64,000 nt of DNA from Leptospira idonii (GTDB lineage Bacteria > Spirochaetota > Leptospiria > Leptospirales > Leptospiraceae). The notes below the pieces were generated by a model. The model was given only the letters and a program-made list of their open reading frames with translations. It was not told where the DNA came from and made no database searches. Shown here in pieces: positions 24,768 to 35,760 of the stretch (its first letter is position 1; each line of letters starts with the position of its first letter). Location of the stretch: assembly GCF_004770995.1 (NCBI RefSeq), contig NZ_RQHW01000002.1, forward strand, positions 124,001 through 188,000, in the 5' to 3' direction. The position numbers were made by a program, and so were the translations under genes.

Positions 24768-27095
24768 ATGTCCAACAAAGAATCTAAATCTCTTTCGATC
24801 TTAGATTATCTTATTCTTTCTTTAGCCACAATCGGCTCGATAGGAATTCTAACATCTGTTATTCTCACTGGCTGGGAATATGAATACCTATCGTTGGTTG
24901 TGGGACTTGCGATTCTTCTGGCAAGTTCGTTTTTCGTTTATAAAACGATCGAAAAAATCGCCTCCGATAAACAGAAAACAGGTGCTCTTTGGCTTGCGTA
25001 TGTAATTGCCGTTTTTATGTACGGAATGGTAAATACTTTCCAACCTTTGAAAGATTTAGAAGAGGATTCCATATCTACTCGTTTTCAATTCTTAAGAGGA
25101 TCCAACACCAAATCGGAACAGGAAGGGGAATCAGGAAGAATCGAATACATCCAATTCCAGCCTCCCGCAAAAGCAAGAAAAGACATCAATATCATCGGGA
25201 TCACCACCGAGTCATTGGAAAGACTGCAAGGAACTTGGCCTCTTCCTTGGAAATATTATGCAAATATCATAGAAACATTCAGCTCAACGAACAACATACT
25301 GATGTTCGATATTTTTCTCGTGGATTATAAGCCCGGACAAACGGAAGAGATGGTGGAAGCTCTAAAGAAAAACAGGAATGTTCTCTTTGACTACCCTATG
25401 GAAACCAGTGCGGAGTCTAAAGCTGCCGTTTTGAACCTTGACAAACGAATCGATGTTTTGCGTCGATTCCAACTCAAAAACGTAATCGATGAAGGAGACT
25501 TGGGCGTTGCTTGGGTGAATTTTCCTCAGCCTCCTATCGAACAAATCGGAGAACTATCTTCCGGTTTGGGTTTTGCGAACGTAAAAAAAGACGAATCAGG
25601 TTTAAACCGAAAAATGCCTTTGGTTGTGAAGGTTCTGAACTCTGGCAAAAGCAGAGAAACAGAATACTTCCCTTCGATCGACTTACTCATCGTATGTCAA
25701 TACTACGGAATCGATGTACAGAAAGATGTAGAAGTGAATATGGGCAAGTATGTGAAGCTCAGCAACATTCCTAAAAAGATTTTACGTGAATTCAATGTGA
25801 AGGCGCGTAAATTCGAAGAAAGAGATGTGATGGCAGCTCCGAATGAGAAAAGAGAAGTTATCATTCCCATCGATTATGACGGCCAGATGGAAATTAATTT
25901 CGTGGGTGGCCGATATTCATTCAAACAAAACGAAATTTTCGAAGTCACAAACGATTGGAACCCCGAACTTTTGGAAGCCAATCAAATCGATAATAAGATT
26001 TTTCTTGTAGCGATGTATTATGCAACGGGAAGAGGGGCTTCCAAAGACTCCCACCTTTCTCCGTTTGGCGATATGTCGGGAATCGAACACCACGCACATG
26101 CGATCAATACCATTCTGAATCAGGATTTTATGTCTTCGCTTCCGAACTGGGCGATTTTTATCATCTATCTTGGTCTTGGTTTGATGATCGGTTTTTTACA
26201 ACCTCGTGTAAAAACACATTGGGGTTTCGTGATTATGCTCACTCAGTTGATTGTCTATGGTGTGGTTGCACTTTATATCTTTGAGAAATTCAATCTCATT
26301 ACGGTGCTTCCTTCCGTAACGATCGAACAGATCGTAGTCTTCATTGCGATCATCGGTTTTAGAATTTTGACGGAAGAGGAGAACGTAAAATACATCCGCC
26401 AAACATTCTCTAAATTCGTATCCAAAGACGTTGTGGATGAGCTCTTAAAACATCCTGACAACTTGGCTTTAGGTGGATCTAAAAGAGAAATCACTATTTT
26501 CTTCTCGGACGTAAGAGGGTTTACCACCATTTCGGAAGCTCTCGGTCCGGAAGATTTAGTAAAACTTCTCAACGAATATCTTTCCGCAATGACGGACATC
26601 ATCATCCAATATAAGGGCACTATCGATAAATATATGGGGGATGCGATTATGGCATTCTGGGGAGCACCTGTTCCCTTGGAAGATCATGCGTATTACGCTT
26701 GTGTTGCGGCGCTCGCCCAATTGGATCATTTAAAGACCTTACAGAAAAAATGGGAAGAAAGGAACGTTCCGGTTATCGATATAGGAATCGGTCTCAATTC
26801 CGGTCCTGCGGTTGTGGGAAATATGGGGTCTTCTCACAGGATGGAATATACCTGTATGGGAGACACGATCAACCTTGGTTCTCGTTTGGAAGGCTCGAAT
26901 AAGATGTACGAAACCAATATCATCATTTCCGAGTACACCTATGAAAAAGTAAAGGATAGGGTAGTGGCCAGAGAGCTGGATTTGGTGCGGGTAAAAGGAA
27001 AAACACAGCCTGTTCGGATTTACGAATTGCTTGGAATCCTAAACCCAGAAGATATGGAAAAAATGAAGCGACCTTTGCAAGGGGCAGCCTCATGA
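24768..27095 (+). CDS. CHASE2-domain adenylate cyclase (class III)
   Basis: 775 residues. Two N-terminal hydrophobic helices are followed by a CHASE2 sensor (about residues 60-430, with INIIGITTESLERLQGTWP and MLFDIFLVDY) and then three membrane helices (about 450-540). The C-terminal cyclase domain has both metal Asp motifs (FFSDVRGFT near 578 and YMGDAIMAFWG near 623) and the MGDTINLGSRLEG segment. The Lys and Asp pattern suggests ATP rather than GTP. It should make cAMP in response to an extracytoplasmic signal. GAGG lies 5 nt before the ATG. Confidence 0.9.
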   Translation: MSNKESKSLSILDYLILSLATIGSIGILTSVILTGWEYEYLSLVVGLAILLASSFFVYKTIEKIASDKQKTGALWLAYVIAVFMYGMVNTFQPLKDLEEDSISTRFQFLRGSNTKSEQEGESGRIEYIQFQPPAKARKDINIIGITTESLERLQGTWPLPWKYYANIIETFSSTNNILMFDIFLVDYKPGQTEEMVEALKKNRNVLFDYPMETSAESKAAVLNLDKRIDVLRRFQLKNVIDEGDLGVAWVNFPQPPIEQIGELSSGLGFANVKKDESGLNRKMPLVVKVLNSGKSRETEYFPSIDLLIVCQYYGIDVQKDVEVNMGKYVKLSNIPKKILREFNVKARKFEERDVMAAPNEKREVIIPIDYDGQMEINFVGGRYSFKQNEIFEVTNDWNPELLEANQIDNKIFLVAMYYATGRGASKDSHLSPFGDMSGIEHHAHAINTILNQDFMSSLPNWAIFIIYLGLGLMIGFLQPRVKTHWGFVIMLTQLIVYGVVALYIFEKFNLITVLPSVTIEQIVVFIAIIGFRILTEEENVKYIRQTFSKFVSKDVVDELLKHPDNLALGGSKREITIFFSDVRGFTTISEALGPEDLVKLLNEYLSAMTDIIIQYKGTIDKYMGDAIMAFWGAPVPLEDHAYYACVAALAQLDHLKTLQKKWEERNVPVIDIGIGLNSGPAVVGNMGSSHRMEYTCMGDTINLGSRLEGSNKMYETNIIISEYTYEKVKDRVVARELDLVRVKGKTQPVRIYELLGILNPEDMEKMKRPLQGAAS

Positions 27096-27102
27096 AAAAA
27101 GA

Positions 27103-28986
27103 ATGTCTTTATACCCGTATCTCGATCAAATCCAATACCCGGAAGATTTAAGAAAACTTAAAGAAACAGAGCTCCCTCTGGTCTGCAAAGACCTGAGGGA
27201 ATTTATCATCGACACGCTTGCCGGAATCGGCGGCCATTTTGCAAGCAACCTGGGGGTTGTGGAGCTGACTGTGGCACTTCATTATGTGTTCAATACTCCC
27301 GTTGATCGATTGATTTGGGATGTCGGGCATCAAACTTATCCTCACAAAATTCTTACAGGCAGAAAAGGCCAACTCTCTACGGTTCGCAAATGGGGGGGGC
27401 TTTCCGGTTTTCCAAAAAGAGAAGAATCCAAATACGATTTATATAATACGGGTCATGCGGGAACTTCCATCTCTCAAGCATTAGGTGAAGCTTGTGCGAG
27501 AGATTTGGTAGGAAAAGACTACAAAGTCGTTTCCGTAATCGGGGATGCCTCCATCGCTACAGGGATGGCTTTGGAAGCGATGAACCACGGCGGTCATGTG
27601 AAGCCGAATATGCTGGTCATCCTCAACGACAATTATATGTCGATTTCCAAAAACGTAGGATCCATATCCAACTATCTGAATAATATCATCTCTTCTCAGA
27701 TTTATAATAAATGGAAAATGGTATTTTATCGTTTTCTGAAGTGGCTTCCTCTCGTCGGTCCCGCTTTGGAAAGTATAGCGCATAATATGGAATCTTCCAT
27801 GAAACATTTTATGATGACTCCGGGAGGATTATTCGAAGACCTGGGGTTTACATATTACGGCCCGATCGACGGGCACGATGTAGGAAGATTGGTGCAGATG
27901 CTGCAAAATCTTGTGAAGATCGACGGACCTGTTTTGCTTCATGTTTTGACTCAGAAAGGGAAAGGTTATAAGCCGGCAGAGGCAGACCCAATCAAATATC
28001 ACGGTGTGACACCTTTCAATAAAGAAGACGGAAAGATGGCCTCTGCCGATTCGAATAAAATCAGTCTTTCTAAGATAGTAGGCAAAACGCTTTCCGATCT
28101 CACGGATAAATATCCGAATACTGCGGTCATCACTCCGGCGATGATCGAAGGAAGCGGACTTAGAGATTATCAGGAAAAATATCCGAATCATACTTTCGAC
28201 GTAGGAATCGCAGAACAACACTCAGTCGCTTTCGCAGGCGCTATGACCAGTGCAGGAGTGATTCCTTATATGTGTATTTATTCCACATTCTTAACTCGAG
28301 GAATGGATCAGCTTGTGGAAGATGTTTCTTTGATGAATCTTCCCGTACGTTTTGTCATCGATCGAGCAGGGATTGTTGGAGCGGATGGAGAAACTCACCA
28401 AGGTCTTTCCGATCTAGGGTATCTGGCAGGACTGCCGAATATGGATATCATCGTTCCTAGTTCTGCACAAGACATCATCGATTGCCTTCATTTTATGGCT
28501 ACTTATACGGATGCTCCTATTTCCATTCGTTTTCCTAAAGACAACGGAGATTTGAGAGAATTAAAATTCGAGAATCCTAATGTGATCGAAAAAGGGAAGG
28601 CGAGAGTTTTGGCAGAGGGGAACGATCTCCTTCTGATTTCCGTAGGATCTATGCTTCCTATCGCCAAACAAGTTCAGAAGGATTTAGAAGCGAAAGGAAA
28701 AAAAGTAGGATTAATCGATCTATTCTGGCTTCGCCCATTCGATAAAACTACCATTGAGCGATTATTAGGTGATGTAGGCCGATTTGCCATTTTAGATGAG
28801 AGTTACGTCCATTCGGGTGCATCCGGATATCTCTTGAATGAAATTCATCCTAAATACCTTTCCAAATTCCTAAAAACTTTCGCCCTTCCTGCGGAGCCGA
28901 TTCATCATGGAGAGAGATCCCAAGTTCTATCCCATTATAGATTGAACTCGGAAGGAATTGTGGAAGAAATTCTTCGTATTCTGTAA
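27103..28986 (+). CDS. dxs: 1-deoxy-D-xylulose-5-phosphate synthase
   Basis: 627 residues. The transketolase pattern is clear: GHFASNLGVVELTVALHYVF, WDVGHQTYPHKILTGR, the thiamine-diphosphate segment from GDAS to NDNYMSIS (usual GDG reads GDA), DVGIAEQHSVAFAGAM and ADGETHQG. It makes DXP from pyruvate and glyceraldehyde 3-phosphate, the first step of the MEP pathway. It begins 7 bp after the cyclase stop, so the two may be co-transcribed. Confidence 0.97.
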   Translation: MSLYPYLDQIQYPEDLRKLKETELPLVCKDLREFIIDTLAGIGGHFASNLGVVELTVALHYVFNTPVDRLIWDVGHQTYPHKILTGRKGQLSTVRKWGGLSGFPKREESKYDLYNTGHAGTSISQALGEACARDLVGKDYKVVSVIGDASIATGMALEAMNHGGHVKPNMLVILNDNYMSISKNVGSISNYLNNIISSQIYNKWKMVFYRFLKWLPLVGPALESIAHNMESSMKHFMMTPGGLFEDLGFTYYGPIDGHDVGRLVQMLQNLVKIDGPVLLHVLTQKGKGYKPAEADPIKYHGVTPFNKEDGKMASADSNKISLSKIVGKTLSDLTDKYPNTAVITPAMIEGSGLRDYQEKYPNHTFDVGIAEQHSVAFAGAMTSAGVIPYMCIYSTFLTRGMDQLVEDVSLMNLPVRFVIDRAGIVGADGETHQGLSDLGYLAGLPNMDIIVPSSAQDIIDCLHFMATYTDAPISIRFPKDNGDLRELKFENPNVIEKGKARVLAEGNDLLLISVGSMLPIAKQVQKDLEAKGKKVGLIDLFWLRPFDKTTIERLLGDVGRFAILDESYVHSGASGYLLNEIHPKYLSKFLKTFALPAEPIHHGERSQVLSHYRLNSEGIVEEILRIL

Positions 28987-29048
28987 AATTAGTTTTCAAG
29001 GAGATTTTCACCCCTTCCGAAAATGAAAGAAAAACAACGAGGATATCT

Positions 29049-29540
29049 TTGTCTTCTAATTCTTTCTCCAACCAACTTGATTTAGCAAAAGACTTTTTCC
29101 GAACGGGCGATATGGATCGCGCCGAATACCATACTCGTTCCCTTTTGGAAAGAGAGGAAAATGAAGAAGGATATTTTTACCTAGGATTGATTCAGAATTC
29201 CCAAGGAAAATGGGAAGATGCTTTAACTTCTTATTATAAAGCAGTGACTTTGAATCATGAGTATGGAAATCCATGCAATGAAATCGGAGTTTTGCTTCTC
29301 CGTATGGGAAAGGATAAGGAAGCTGTGTACTGGCTTAAGAAATCAGTACGTTGTACTGTAAATGACGCTCCTCATATTTCCTTTTTTAATTTGGCTACAT
29401 TGTACAAACTTTGGAATCGCCCGGAAAGATCTTTACAATATCTTCATAAAGCAATGGAAATCAAAAAGGATTTTCCGGAAGCAAGCAAGATGTGGGAAGA
29501 GTTAAAAACCGATCCCAATCATTCCGCAAATTCGAATTAA
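29049..29540 (+). CDS. TPR-repeat protein
   Basis: 163 residues made of about four tetratricopeptide units (for example EGYFYLGLIQNSQGKWEDAL, then NEIGVLLLRMGKDKEAVYWL). No signal peptide, so probably cytoplasmic. The start is a TTG with GAGG 6 nt upstream. The gene ends 3 bp from the stop of the converging gene at 29544. The binding partner is unknown. Confidence 0.8.
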   Translation: MSSNSFSNQLDLAKDFFRTGDMDRAEYHTRSLLEREENEEGYFYLGLIQNSQGKWEDALTSYYKAVTLNHEYGNPCNEIGVLLLRMGKDKEAVYWLKKSVRCTVNDAPHISFFNLATLYKLWNRPERSLQYLHKAMEIKKDFPEASKMWEELKTDPNHSANSN

Positions 29541-29543
29541 TTC

Positions 29544-30056
29544 TCAGCCGTAATTTTGAGGGAGAGGGATTCCAATCTCTCCTTCATATAAAGGGATTTC
29601 CATCCTCAAATCTCCTATTTTCAAATAAGATACATCTCCTTCCTCTTCCAGAAATTCCGAGAGATCCGATGCTGCTGTCCAAGTAAAGCGATACTTAATT
29701 TTATCTTGGAAGGATGAAATCCCTATCAAACTATCATCTAACGTATGATAGATTTCAAAATTGGATAGATCATGGAGTTTTTCATCATCCGTGAGGAATT
29801 GAAGTTCTCCGTTTTCTTGTTTTACTTGCAGGACATGGCAAGGAAAGCCTGTGATTTCGAGATATCCGTTTTCTCTCAGCAGTCCGAATGCATTTTCAAT
29901 ATAAACTCCTGCATCGTTTTGATGCAGATTTTGGCGGAAGTATTTCAGTATCTCTTGTTGAGTGATTTCATTTCCTCGGAAGATCCAGCGATCTTTCTGG
30001 TCGATTCGGATTTCAGAGTCAAATTTACGTGGGGAAGATTGAGTTTGTGAATCCAT
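29544..30056 (-). CDS. DUF1285-like protein
   Basis: 170 residues, soluble. The opening RIDQKDRWIFRGNEITQQEI, followed by a YFRQNL helix, GVYIENAFG and LEITGFPCHVLQV, fits the two-lobed DUF1285 layout (pleckstrin-like fold, function unknown). The match is by pattern only. It lies 15 bp downstream of a small lipoprotein gene on the same strand. Confidence 0.55.
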   Translation of the reverse strand: MDSQTQSSPRKFDSEIRIDQKDRWIFRGNEITQQEILKYFRQNLHQNDAGVYIENAFGLLRENGYLEITGFPCHVLQVKQENGELQFLTDDEKLHDLSNFEIYHTLDDSLIGISSFQDKIKYRFTWTAASDLSEFLEEEGDVSYLKIGDLRMEIPLYEGEIGIPLPQNYG

Positions 30057-30071
30057 AGTGTATCGTGCGCC

Positions 30072-30476
30072 TCATTTGTAGCGAAAAGCATAGCCTGTCC
30101 AAACAGGCAGATTGGATTGGTGTTTGTAGGAGTGGGTTGTATGGCCACGGTTGTCCATGGTTTCGAAGGAAAGGGCATCCACGGATTGTTGTTTTTTTTG
30201 GATCATCCAGACTCCATCCATCTTTTTCTCCCACATCTCTTTCTTCAGGGAAATCTCCAACTCTTCCCAAGGTGCCTCGGATTGGTTCCGAATTACGATT
30301 TCTCCCATAATTTGAAAGGGCTTTCGGGGGCGTTCCCTAAGGATCTCGATTTCCTCCCAATTGGCCTTTCTATAACCTGCTCTGTACGCTGTGTATTCTG
30401 GCTCGGGTATAAATTCGATCGTTGAACAGCTAATGAAAGCGAGAAAGACGGCAAATTTCAAAAATTTAAGATTCAT
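30072..30476 (-). CDS. Predicted lipoprotein, function unknown
   Basis: 134 residues. The signal peptide ends in LAFISC (Cys17). The mature part has an E-I-L-R-E-R-P-x-K-P-F-x-I-M-G-E-I segment seen in several small bacterial lipoproteins that share a short beta-rich domain, followed by a charged amphipathic stretch. No specific family is recognised. It is the first gene of a two-gene minus-strand unit with the DUF1285-like gene. Confidence 0.65.
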   Translation of the reverse strand: MNLKFLKFAVFLAFISCSTIEFIPEPEYTAYRAGYRKANWEEIEILRERPRKPFQIMGEIVIRNQSEAPWEELEISLKKEMWEKKMDGVWMIQKKQQSVDALSFETMDNRGHTTHSYKHQSNLPVWTGYAFRYK

Positions 30477-30561
30477 TCTTATTCCTTAGACAAAAATATG
30501 CTATACATTGGCTTAAATGCAATAGGATGAACAAAGACAGAGATATAGGCATCCTTCTTTC

Positions 30562-31248
30562 ATGGAAGAAACAGATTTAGGAAAAAGAAAAAGAGAGAAC
30601 GTCTTAAAAATCGGATTCGCAACTTTGGACGAGATTGAGGACAAAGTGAAAGCATTTCGGGTGATGAACCAGAATGCGGTAAAAAAGCGATACCTCATTA
30701 CAAGAGATCCGGTTACGGATGGTTCCGGTAAGTTATTGCTACAAAAAGCCCAAGAGATAGATGTTTCCGCAGCCAAATTGTTGCGAAGACATTTTAAGGG
30801 TGGAGATATGTTTAAGGTCTTCCAGCCTGATGAGGGTTTGGTGATCATTTCTGACATGTCTACTATGGAAGGTGTCTCTTTTTCCATGGACATTGTGACA
30901 CAGATCATGAACCTCGGAGGAGGGGCATACGAAGGTTTTATCGACCGAGTTGACAGCTTCGAAGACTTTATCGGTCTGCTTAAGAAGAACTTGTTTCCCC
31001 GTATGATCATAGTCGGTTATCTGCCTAAAGAAAAAATCCAGAACGAAATCATTAACTTTGTTAAGGTTAAAAGATTAGATAATTATTTGCGTGCTCTGGA
31101 GCTGACACATTCTGTCTTTAAACCAAGTGCCTACTTTCCTAAAATCAAACAAGTAAACATTTCTCAGGAAGATCCTAAATCGTGGGGTCGGTTCGTAGTG
31201 GAGATTGTTCGAGAATATACTCGACCATATTTCGTTGAAGAAGTTTAG
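30562..31248 (+). CDS. Conserved-looking protein of unknown function
   Basis: 228 residues, soluble, no signal peptide. [33 protein letters not shown] resembles the short beta-barrel-like module often found before HD-GYP domains (P...G.LL..G..I....I..L), but no HD motif follows. The C-terminal half is mixed alpha/beta with [18 protein letters not shown]. The stop overlaps that of the converging DUF1564 gene by 4 bp. I do not recognise a function. Confidence 0.6.
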   Translation: MEETDLGKRKRENVLKIGFATLDEIEDKVKAFRVMNQNAVKKRYLITRDPVTDGSGKLLLQKAQEIDVSAAKLLRRHFKGGDMFKVFQPDEGLVIISDMSTMEGVSFSMDIVTQIMNLGGGAYEGFIDRVDSFEDFIGLLKKNLFPRMIIVGYLPKEKIQNEIINFVKVKRLDNYLRALELTHSVFKPSAYFPKIKQVNISQEDPKSWGRFVVEIVREYTRPYFVEEV

Positions 31249-31802
31249 GAATCGCGGTATTGAGTGATTTCGATCTCTAGAGTGTGATTGGTGCGGTTGA
31301 AAGTTTGGCGTGATTCGAGTCTGCGAAAATATGTAGTACCTCTTACAAGCCCCAATCCACGCACTAATTCAAGCCAACCCAACTCCTCCCATTCCAGCAT
31401 TAAAACCAATAACTTACTTCTTGATATACCTAATGCATTGGCGGCAATATCCATTTCCGCTAGATTTTTATCTGTCACTCTGCAGCTAATCTTTTGAAGC
31501 TCTTGACCAACTACTTGGTAAGATCGAGTGATTCTTTTTCTGTTTCGAGAGATCAATCCGTAATAAATTAGATGAGCTGATTCTTCCAAAAGATTGCGAA
31601 TTCTCGCACTAAAAGCGCCTTGCATAGAGGAACGAATGTATCGGAAGATCTTGGCAGGAATAAGGAAAGAGGTCACAGTCTCTCCGTTTGGTTGAAAATA
31701 ATGAGAATTTACTTCCGAGGATTCTAAGGAGAAATAAGGATAACTAGATTTAAATAAAGGGAAATTCTGTGGATTAGTTGTTCGGTAGTTGCTTTCTTCC
31801 AT
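31245..31802 (-). CDS. DUF1564-family protein
   Basis: 185 residues. [27 protein letters not shown] and [18 protein letters not shown], then [16 protein letters not shown], follow the DUF1564 layout, a family known to me mainly from Leptospira where it occurs in many copies. The segment from K-I-S-C-R-V to the S-R-S-K-L helix looks like a ribbon-helix-helix DNA-binding unit (beta strand, helix, turn, helix). A regulatory role is an inference. Confidence 0.7.
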   Translation of the reverse strand: MEESNYRTTNPQNFPLFKSSYPYFSLESSEVNSHYFQPNGETVTSFLIPAKIFRYIRSSMQGAFSARIRNLLEESAHLIYYGLISRNRKRITRSYQVVGQELQKISCRVTDKNLAEMDIAANALGISRSKLLVLMLEWEELGWLELVRGLGLVRGTTYFRRLESRQTFNRTNHTLEIEITQYRDS

Positions 31803-31838
31803 CTCAGTTAGAGATAGAAAGAAAGCTCCTTTGTACCC

Positions 31839-34376
31839 TTAAACCTCGTAAAATAGTAAATTTTCAGCGAGTTCTTTCGGTAAATTCCCGCTGGCATCCA
31901 TATATTTTCTATAGCGATTTTCCAACTCTTTGTGTTGTCGATTTCGAACGTTCTTAAAGCGGTTATGAAGTTCCGAGAACGCAGGTTGAGCCGAAACTTT
32001 TTCTCTAATATTCTTATGAAAAGGAATATGCCGATAGAAAGTAGAACGTACTACACGGTTTACCCTTTGGACCCCTTCCGCTTCATATTTGATCCATAAG
32101 CCGTAATCGTAGGCGAATTTATCTCGATCGGTTCGGAATCTTTTGAAATCGGATGTGATTTTTTCTTTCAATTCGGGAGACAGATCTTTACTCTTCTTGT
32201 AGAATTGCACATAATCCGTGTAATCTGCCGTGATTGAAGGAATCCCTACGTTGTTCCAGTCTGGCCCTAAAATATTTTTACATAACTCCCATCGGAATGC
32301 TGCGACTGCATCCAATAAAAAGGTTTTCAGATCCCCTGTTACGAAATGAGGGATCGTGATTCTTCCTTTGGATTCTTTCGAACCGGAGCCTCGGAAAACG
32401 GAAAGATCCTGCCACATCATGAGCTTAGGACCGATCGACGGAACCAAAATGAAATCAGGAATCACGCTTCTTTGGACGAATTCGTTTTTGATTCCAATGC
32501 TTTCATTTCTATATAAGATTTCTCGATTGAATGCTGTGTAATCCACGTTTAAGATATCTTGGATCGCTTTCTCTACATTCTCTCTTGTGACAAAACATTT
32601 CTCTAAAGGAAGAGTGATGTGATATCTTGTTAAGATAGGAAAGTGGCTGGCAATGCTTCCCGAAGTCAAACGTACATTCGGTTCGTACATCGCATTGATT
32701 TCATAACCTAATCTTGCTTCTCCCGTATCATGATCAGGGGGGATGTCTTTGTCCGATTTGATTCCGGAATCTTTCAGTTCCAGCTTGAGTTTTTCGAAAA
32801 AGGTTTGGCCTAGTTCGTCCACAGAAGTAGGAATTTCTCTTCCGTAGATTTTCTCCAGCCAATCTGTGCCGAAATGAACAGGAACAGAACCGTTGTATCT
32901 GCCGGATTCGAGTCGGCTGAAAAGTTCAACTATATGTCCGTCGTCTAATAATGTTTCGTCGAAATATCCGTAGCGTAACATAAGTTCGACGGCTTTGGGA
33001 CCCTTCTTCCCGTCTTTCATCCATTTTTGGAAAGATTTTTTATAAACCTCCCAATATGTTTTGGATATGGTTCTACGAATCTTGCGGTTGTCCGGTTCCG
33101 GATCCAGAGGATTTTTGAAGGTTTTTAGTTTCACCATCAGAGTGGAAAATTCTTTCACTGCTTCCGGATCGGCCTGGGAATAGTTTAAGATTTGGCTCGC
33201 AGAATTCAACAGTTCCGTTTTCAAACTTCCTATATCGATCCCCGCACGGATATTGTCTCCTCCAGCGGCAATGACAGCATCGCTTTCTTTTTTTGCGTTC
33301 AATTCGTGAGAATATTTGCCGGTAAGTTCTTTGAGTTTCTGCTCCAGCTTATCCAAACAGGATCCGATCCCTCCGTATTCGGAACCGAAGATTTGTTTAT
33401 ACTCCTCGAGTATTCCGAGACTTTTCTTTTGGATCCATTCACATATTGGAAGTAATACGGTAGAAGGTATGGTGGAATAACCTGTAGAGAATAAATCCAG
33501 AGTTAGATTGAACTTCTCGATTAAAGATTGATCTCCCTGGAATGCTGAGTTCAGAATGTCTGTAAGATCGGATGCTTCTTTGTTGAGTGTATCGAATAAT
33601 TCTCGATAGGTGGTTACGTAACTTTCTGCCGCGCTCTGCAGCAAACTAGGATCCGCCTCAAAGAGAGCTTGGGAGATTTTGGGGTTCACCGCTAAAATTT
33701 TACGGATGAAATGAAAAGAAGAATCATTCCATTCCACTGTCTCTTCGTAATCTTTATCGAAAAACTCTCCGTGATCTTCTTCTAAAAAAGAAATGCTGGG
33801 CTGCTCCGGTAAGATCCCCCCATGTTCGTGAAACCCCGCCAAATTGTTTCTGATTTGGCGCATAACAGGGTCAATGATTGTATCGTCTCTTGTAATGATC
33901 CCCCCAGGCTGCACATCAGAAAAAATAGAAGGATTCAAAATATAATAGATCGCTCCCAAATTGTCGGATACCTGTTGGATCTTGGAGTTTAATCCTTTGA
34001 TGGACAGGATCCTTTTGTAAAGTTCTCCGATCTCTTTCAGCATCGTGCGAACGCTCATAACCCCTACGGAAACTTTTTGTGTGAGAGTTTTCTTCGCATT
34101 CGCAGAATTCATCACATAGGTAGAAATTACACAGGAAGTTTTTGCCCGAATCGTATAAGGATAAGGAGTTCCTTCTAACAAAGCAAAGATACCGGGAGTG
34201 AGATTGGTTCCTTCCAAAGTATAGAGAGCCAGGCTCGTTTCCCCCAAAGTCGTTTCTATGCGAACCGAACCTTCGTGAAGGATATTTAAGGACAAAGAAG
34301 GTTTTCCTGCGACAAAGAGGACTTCACCTGGATTGACTGGGATCTTTTGATTATTTTTACTGGTATCTAGGGGCAT
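31839..34376 (-). CDS. Large protein with N-terminal cyclic-nucleotide-binding-like domain
   Basis: 845 residues from the ATG at 34376. The frame is open to a TTG at 34439, but that start has no ribosome site and would leave 23 bp to the divergent aroA gene. Residues ~10-110 form a CRP-like beta-roll ([28 protein letters not shown]). The phosphate-binding cassette is degenerate: where cAMP binders have G-E-x-x-L-L and R-x-A, this has G-I-F-A-L-L and Y-P-Y-T-I. The remaining ~700 residues are mostly helical and match no family I know. Confidence 0.7.
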   Translation of the reverse strand: MPLDTSKNNQKIPVNPGEVLFVAGKPSLSLNILHEGSVRIETTLGETSLALYTLEGTNLTPGIFALLEGTPYPYTIRAKTSCVISTYVMNSANAKKTLTQKVSVGVMSVRTMLKEIGELYKRILSIKGLNSKIQQVSDNLGAIYYILNPSIFSDVQPGGIITRDDTIIDPVMRQIRNNLAGFHEHGGILPEQPSISFLEEDHGEFFDKDYEETVEWNDSSFHFIRKILAVNPKISQALFEADPSLLQSAAESYVTTYRELFDTLNKEASDLTDILNSAFQGDQSLIEKFNLTLDLFSTGYSTIPSTVLLPICEWIQKKSLGILEEYKQIFGSEYGGIGSCLDKLEQKLKELTGKYSHELNAKKESDAVIAAGGDNIRAGIDIGSLKTELLNSASQILNYSQADPEAVKEFSTLMVKLKTFKNPLDPEPDNRKIRRTISKTYWEVYKKSFQKWMKDGKKGPKAVELMLRYGYFDETLLDDGHIVELFSRLESGRYNGSVPVHFGTDWLEKIYGREIPTSVDELGQTFFEKLKLELKDSGIKSDKDIPPDHDTGEARLGYEINAMYEPNVRLTSGSIASHFPILTRYHITLPLEKCFVTRENVEKAIQDILNVDYTAFNREILYRNESIGIKNEFVQRSVIPDFILVPSIGPKLMMWQDLSVFRGSGSKESKGRITIPHFVTGDLKTFLLDAVAAFRWELCKNILGPDWNNVGIPSITADYTDYVQFYKKSKDLSPELKEKITSDFKRFRTDRDKFAYDYGLWIKYEAEGVQRVNRVVRSTFYRHIPFHKNIREKVSAQPAFSELHNRFKNVRNRQHKELENRYRKYMDASGNLPKELAENLLFYEV

Positions 34377-34462
34377 GTTTAGCTTTTGATAAGAACGTAT
34401 CGTTCCTACAAAACCTAGGATTCTTTCTCCAAATTGCAAAATACTTTTTAGAAAAATATAGA

Positions 34463-35746
34463 ATGTTATCTTCCCAAATTTCCATTTCCCAATCGAAAAA
34501 AATTTCCATACCCGGAGATAAGTCCATTTCTCACAGGTCCGTTCTTTTTAGTTCCTTGGCCGAAGGAAAATCCGAAATCCACGGCTTTTTGGAAGGAGAA
34601 GATCCTTTAAATACAATGCATTGTTTTGCAAAAATGGGGGTGGAATTTACGCCCCAGGGAAAGGGAAGTTATTCCGTCCAAAGCCCTGGAAAGAAAAATC
34701 TACATTCCCCCGGTTCGGAATTGGATTTTGGAAATGCCGGTACTGGAATTCGCTTATCAGCGGGACTTATTTGCGGACTCCCTCAGATCGAGGCCGTCCT
34801 CACCGGGGACGCCTCTCTTCAAAAAAGACCTATGGCAAGAATCATAGATCCTTTGCGAGCAATGGGAGCAGACATCAAATCCGTTTCCGGAGACGGAAAA
34901 GCCCCTCTTGCCATCAAAGGCAAACAACTGCAAGATTACCAATTCAAAAGTCCCATCGCTTCGGCCCAAATCAAAAGCGCTTTAGTTCTAGCCGCACTTT
35001 CTTCCGAAATCGCAATCGATTATGAAGAAGACGAACTCTCCAGAGATCATACGGAAAACATGATTCGATTTTTGGGAGGAAACATAGAGCAAATCACTCC
35101 TCTTCGTTTCCGCCTCAAACCTCCTTATAAGTTCGAAGGAGGAAAGTTCGTTATCCCTGGAGATATCTCCAGTGCTTCTTTTTATATAGTATTCGGTTTA
35201 TGCGGGAAGGGAGAACCAACTATCATACGTAATGTGGGACTCAACCCTTCCCGCATAGGAATCCTTACCGTTCTGAGAAACATGGGAGGAAAGATCGAAA
35301 TCGCAGATCCCAGACAGGAATGCGGAGAAGACATCGGTGATCTAGTTGTTTATCCTTCCCGATTGAAACGAACGGAAATCGAAGCTCATTTGATCCCTTC
35401 CATCATAGATGAAATTCCTATCCTTGCCATTGCAGGTCTTTTTTCCGAAGGAGGGTTTTCCATTCGAAATGCAAAAGAACTTCGGGCGAAAGAATCCGAC
35501 AGAATCGTTTCCATGGTCACCAATTTGCAGAGATTAGGTGTTGAAGTAACGGAATACGAGGACGGATACGAATTTTCGGAAGTATCTTCCATCCGATCCG
35601 CCAAAATCGAAACTTATATGGATCATAGAATCGCAATGAGTTTTGCGATTCTTTCTAAGTTAACCGGGATTGATCTTCAATTGGATGAAACCAGTTGGGT
35701 AGATACTTCCTTCCCTGGATTTTTCGAAATTTTAAAACAGTTTTAA
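34463..35746 (+). CDS. aroA: 3-phosphoshikimate 1-carboxyvinyltransferase (EPSP synthase)
   Basis: 427 residues. [59 protein letters not shown] and RAKESDRI are the family's active-site segments. It joins shikimate 3-phosphate to PEP in aromatic amino acid synthesis. The G-N-A-G-T-G loop has the glyphosate-sensitive form. It opens the block aroA-cmk-rpsA on the plus strand. Confidence 0.97.
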   Translation: MLSSQISISQSKKISIPGDKSISHRSVLFSSLAEGKSEIHGFLEGEDPLNTMHCFAKMGVEFTPQGKGSYSVQSPGKKNLHSPGSELDFGNAGTGIRLSAGLICGLPQIEAVLTGDASLQKRPMARIIDPLRAMGADIKSVSGDGKAPLAIKGKQLQDYQFKSPIASAQIKSALVLAALSSEIAIDYEEDELSRDHTENMIRFLGGNIEQITPLRFRLKPPYKFEGGKFVIPGDISSASFYIVFGLCGKGEPTIIRNVGLNPSRIGILTVLRNMGGKIEIADPRQECGEDIGDLVVYPSRLKRTEIEAHLIPSIIDEIPILAIAGLFSEGGFSIRNAKELRAKESDRIVSMVTNLQRLGVEVTEYEDGYEFSEVSSIRSAKIETYMDHRIAMSFAILSKLTGIDLQLDETSWVDTSFPGFFEILKQF

Positions 35747-35760
35747 GGGAACGAAACAGT

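Noticed and set aside
35695..35760. N-terminal extension of cmk into aroA
   Set aside because: The ATG at 35761 has a ribosome site and gives the normal P-loop position near the N-terminus.
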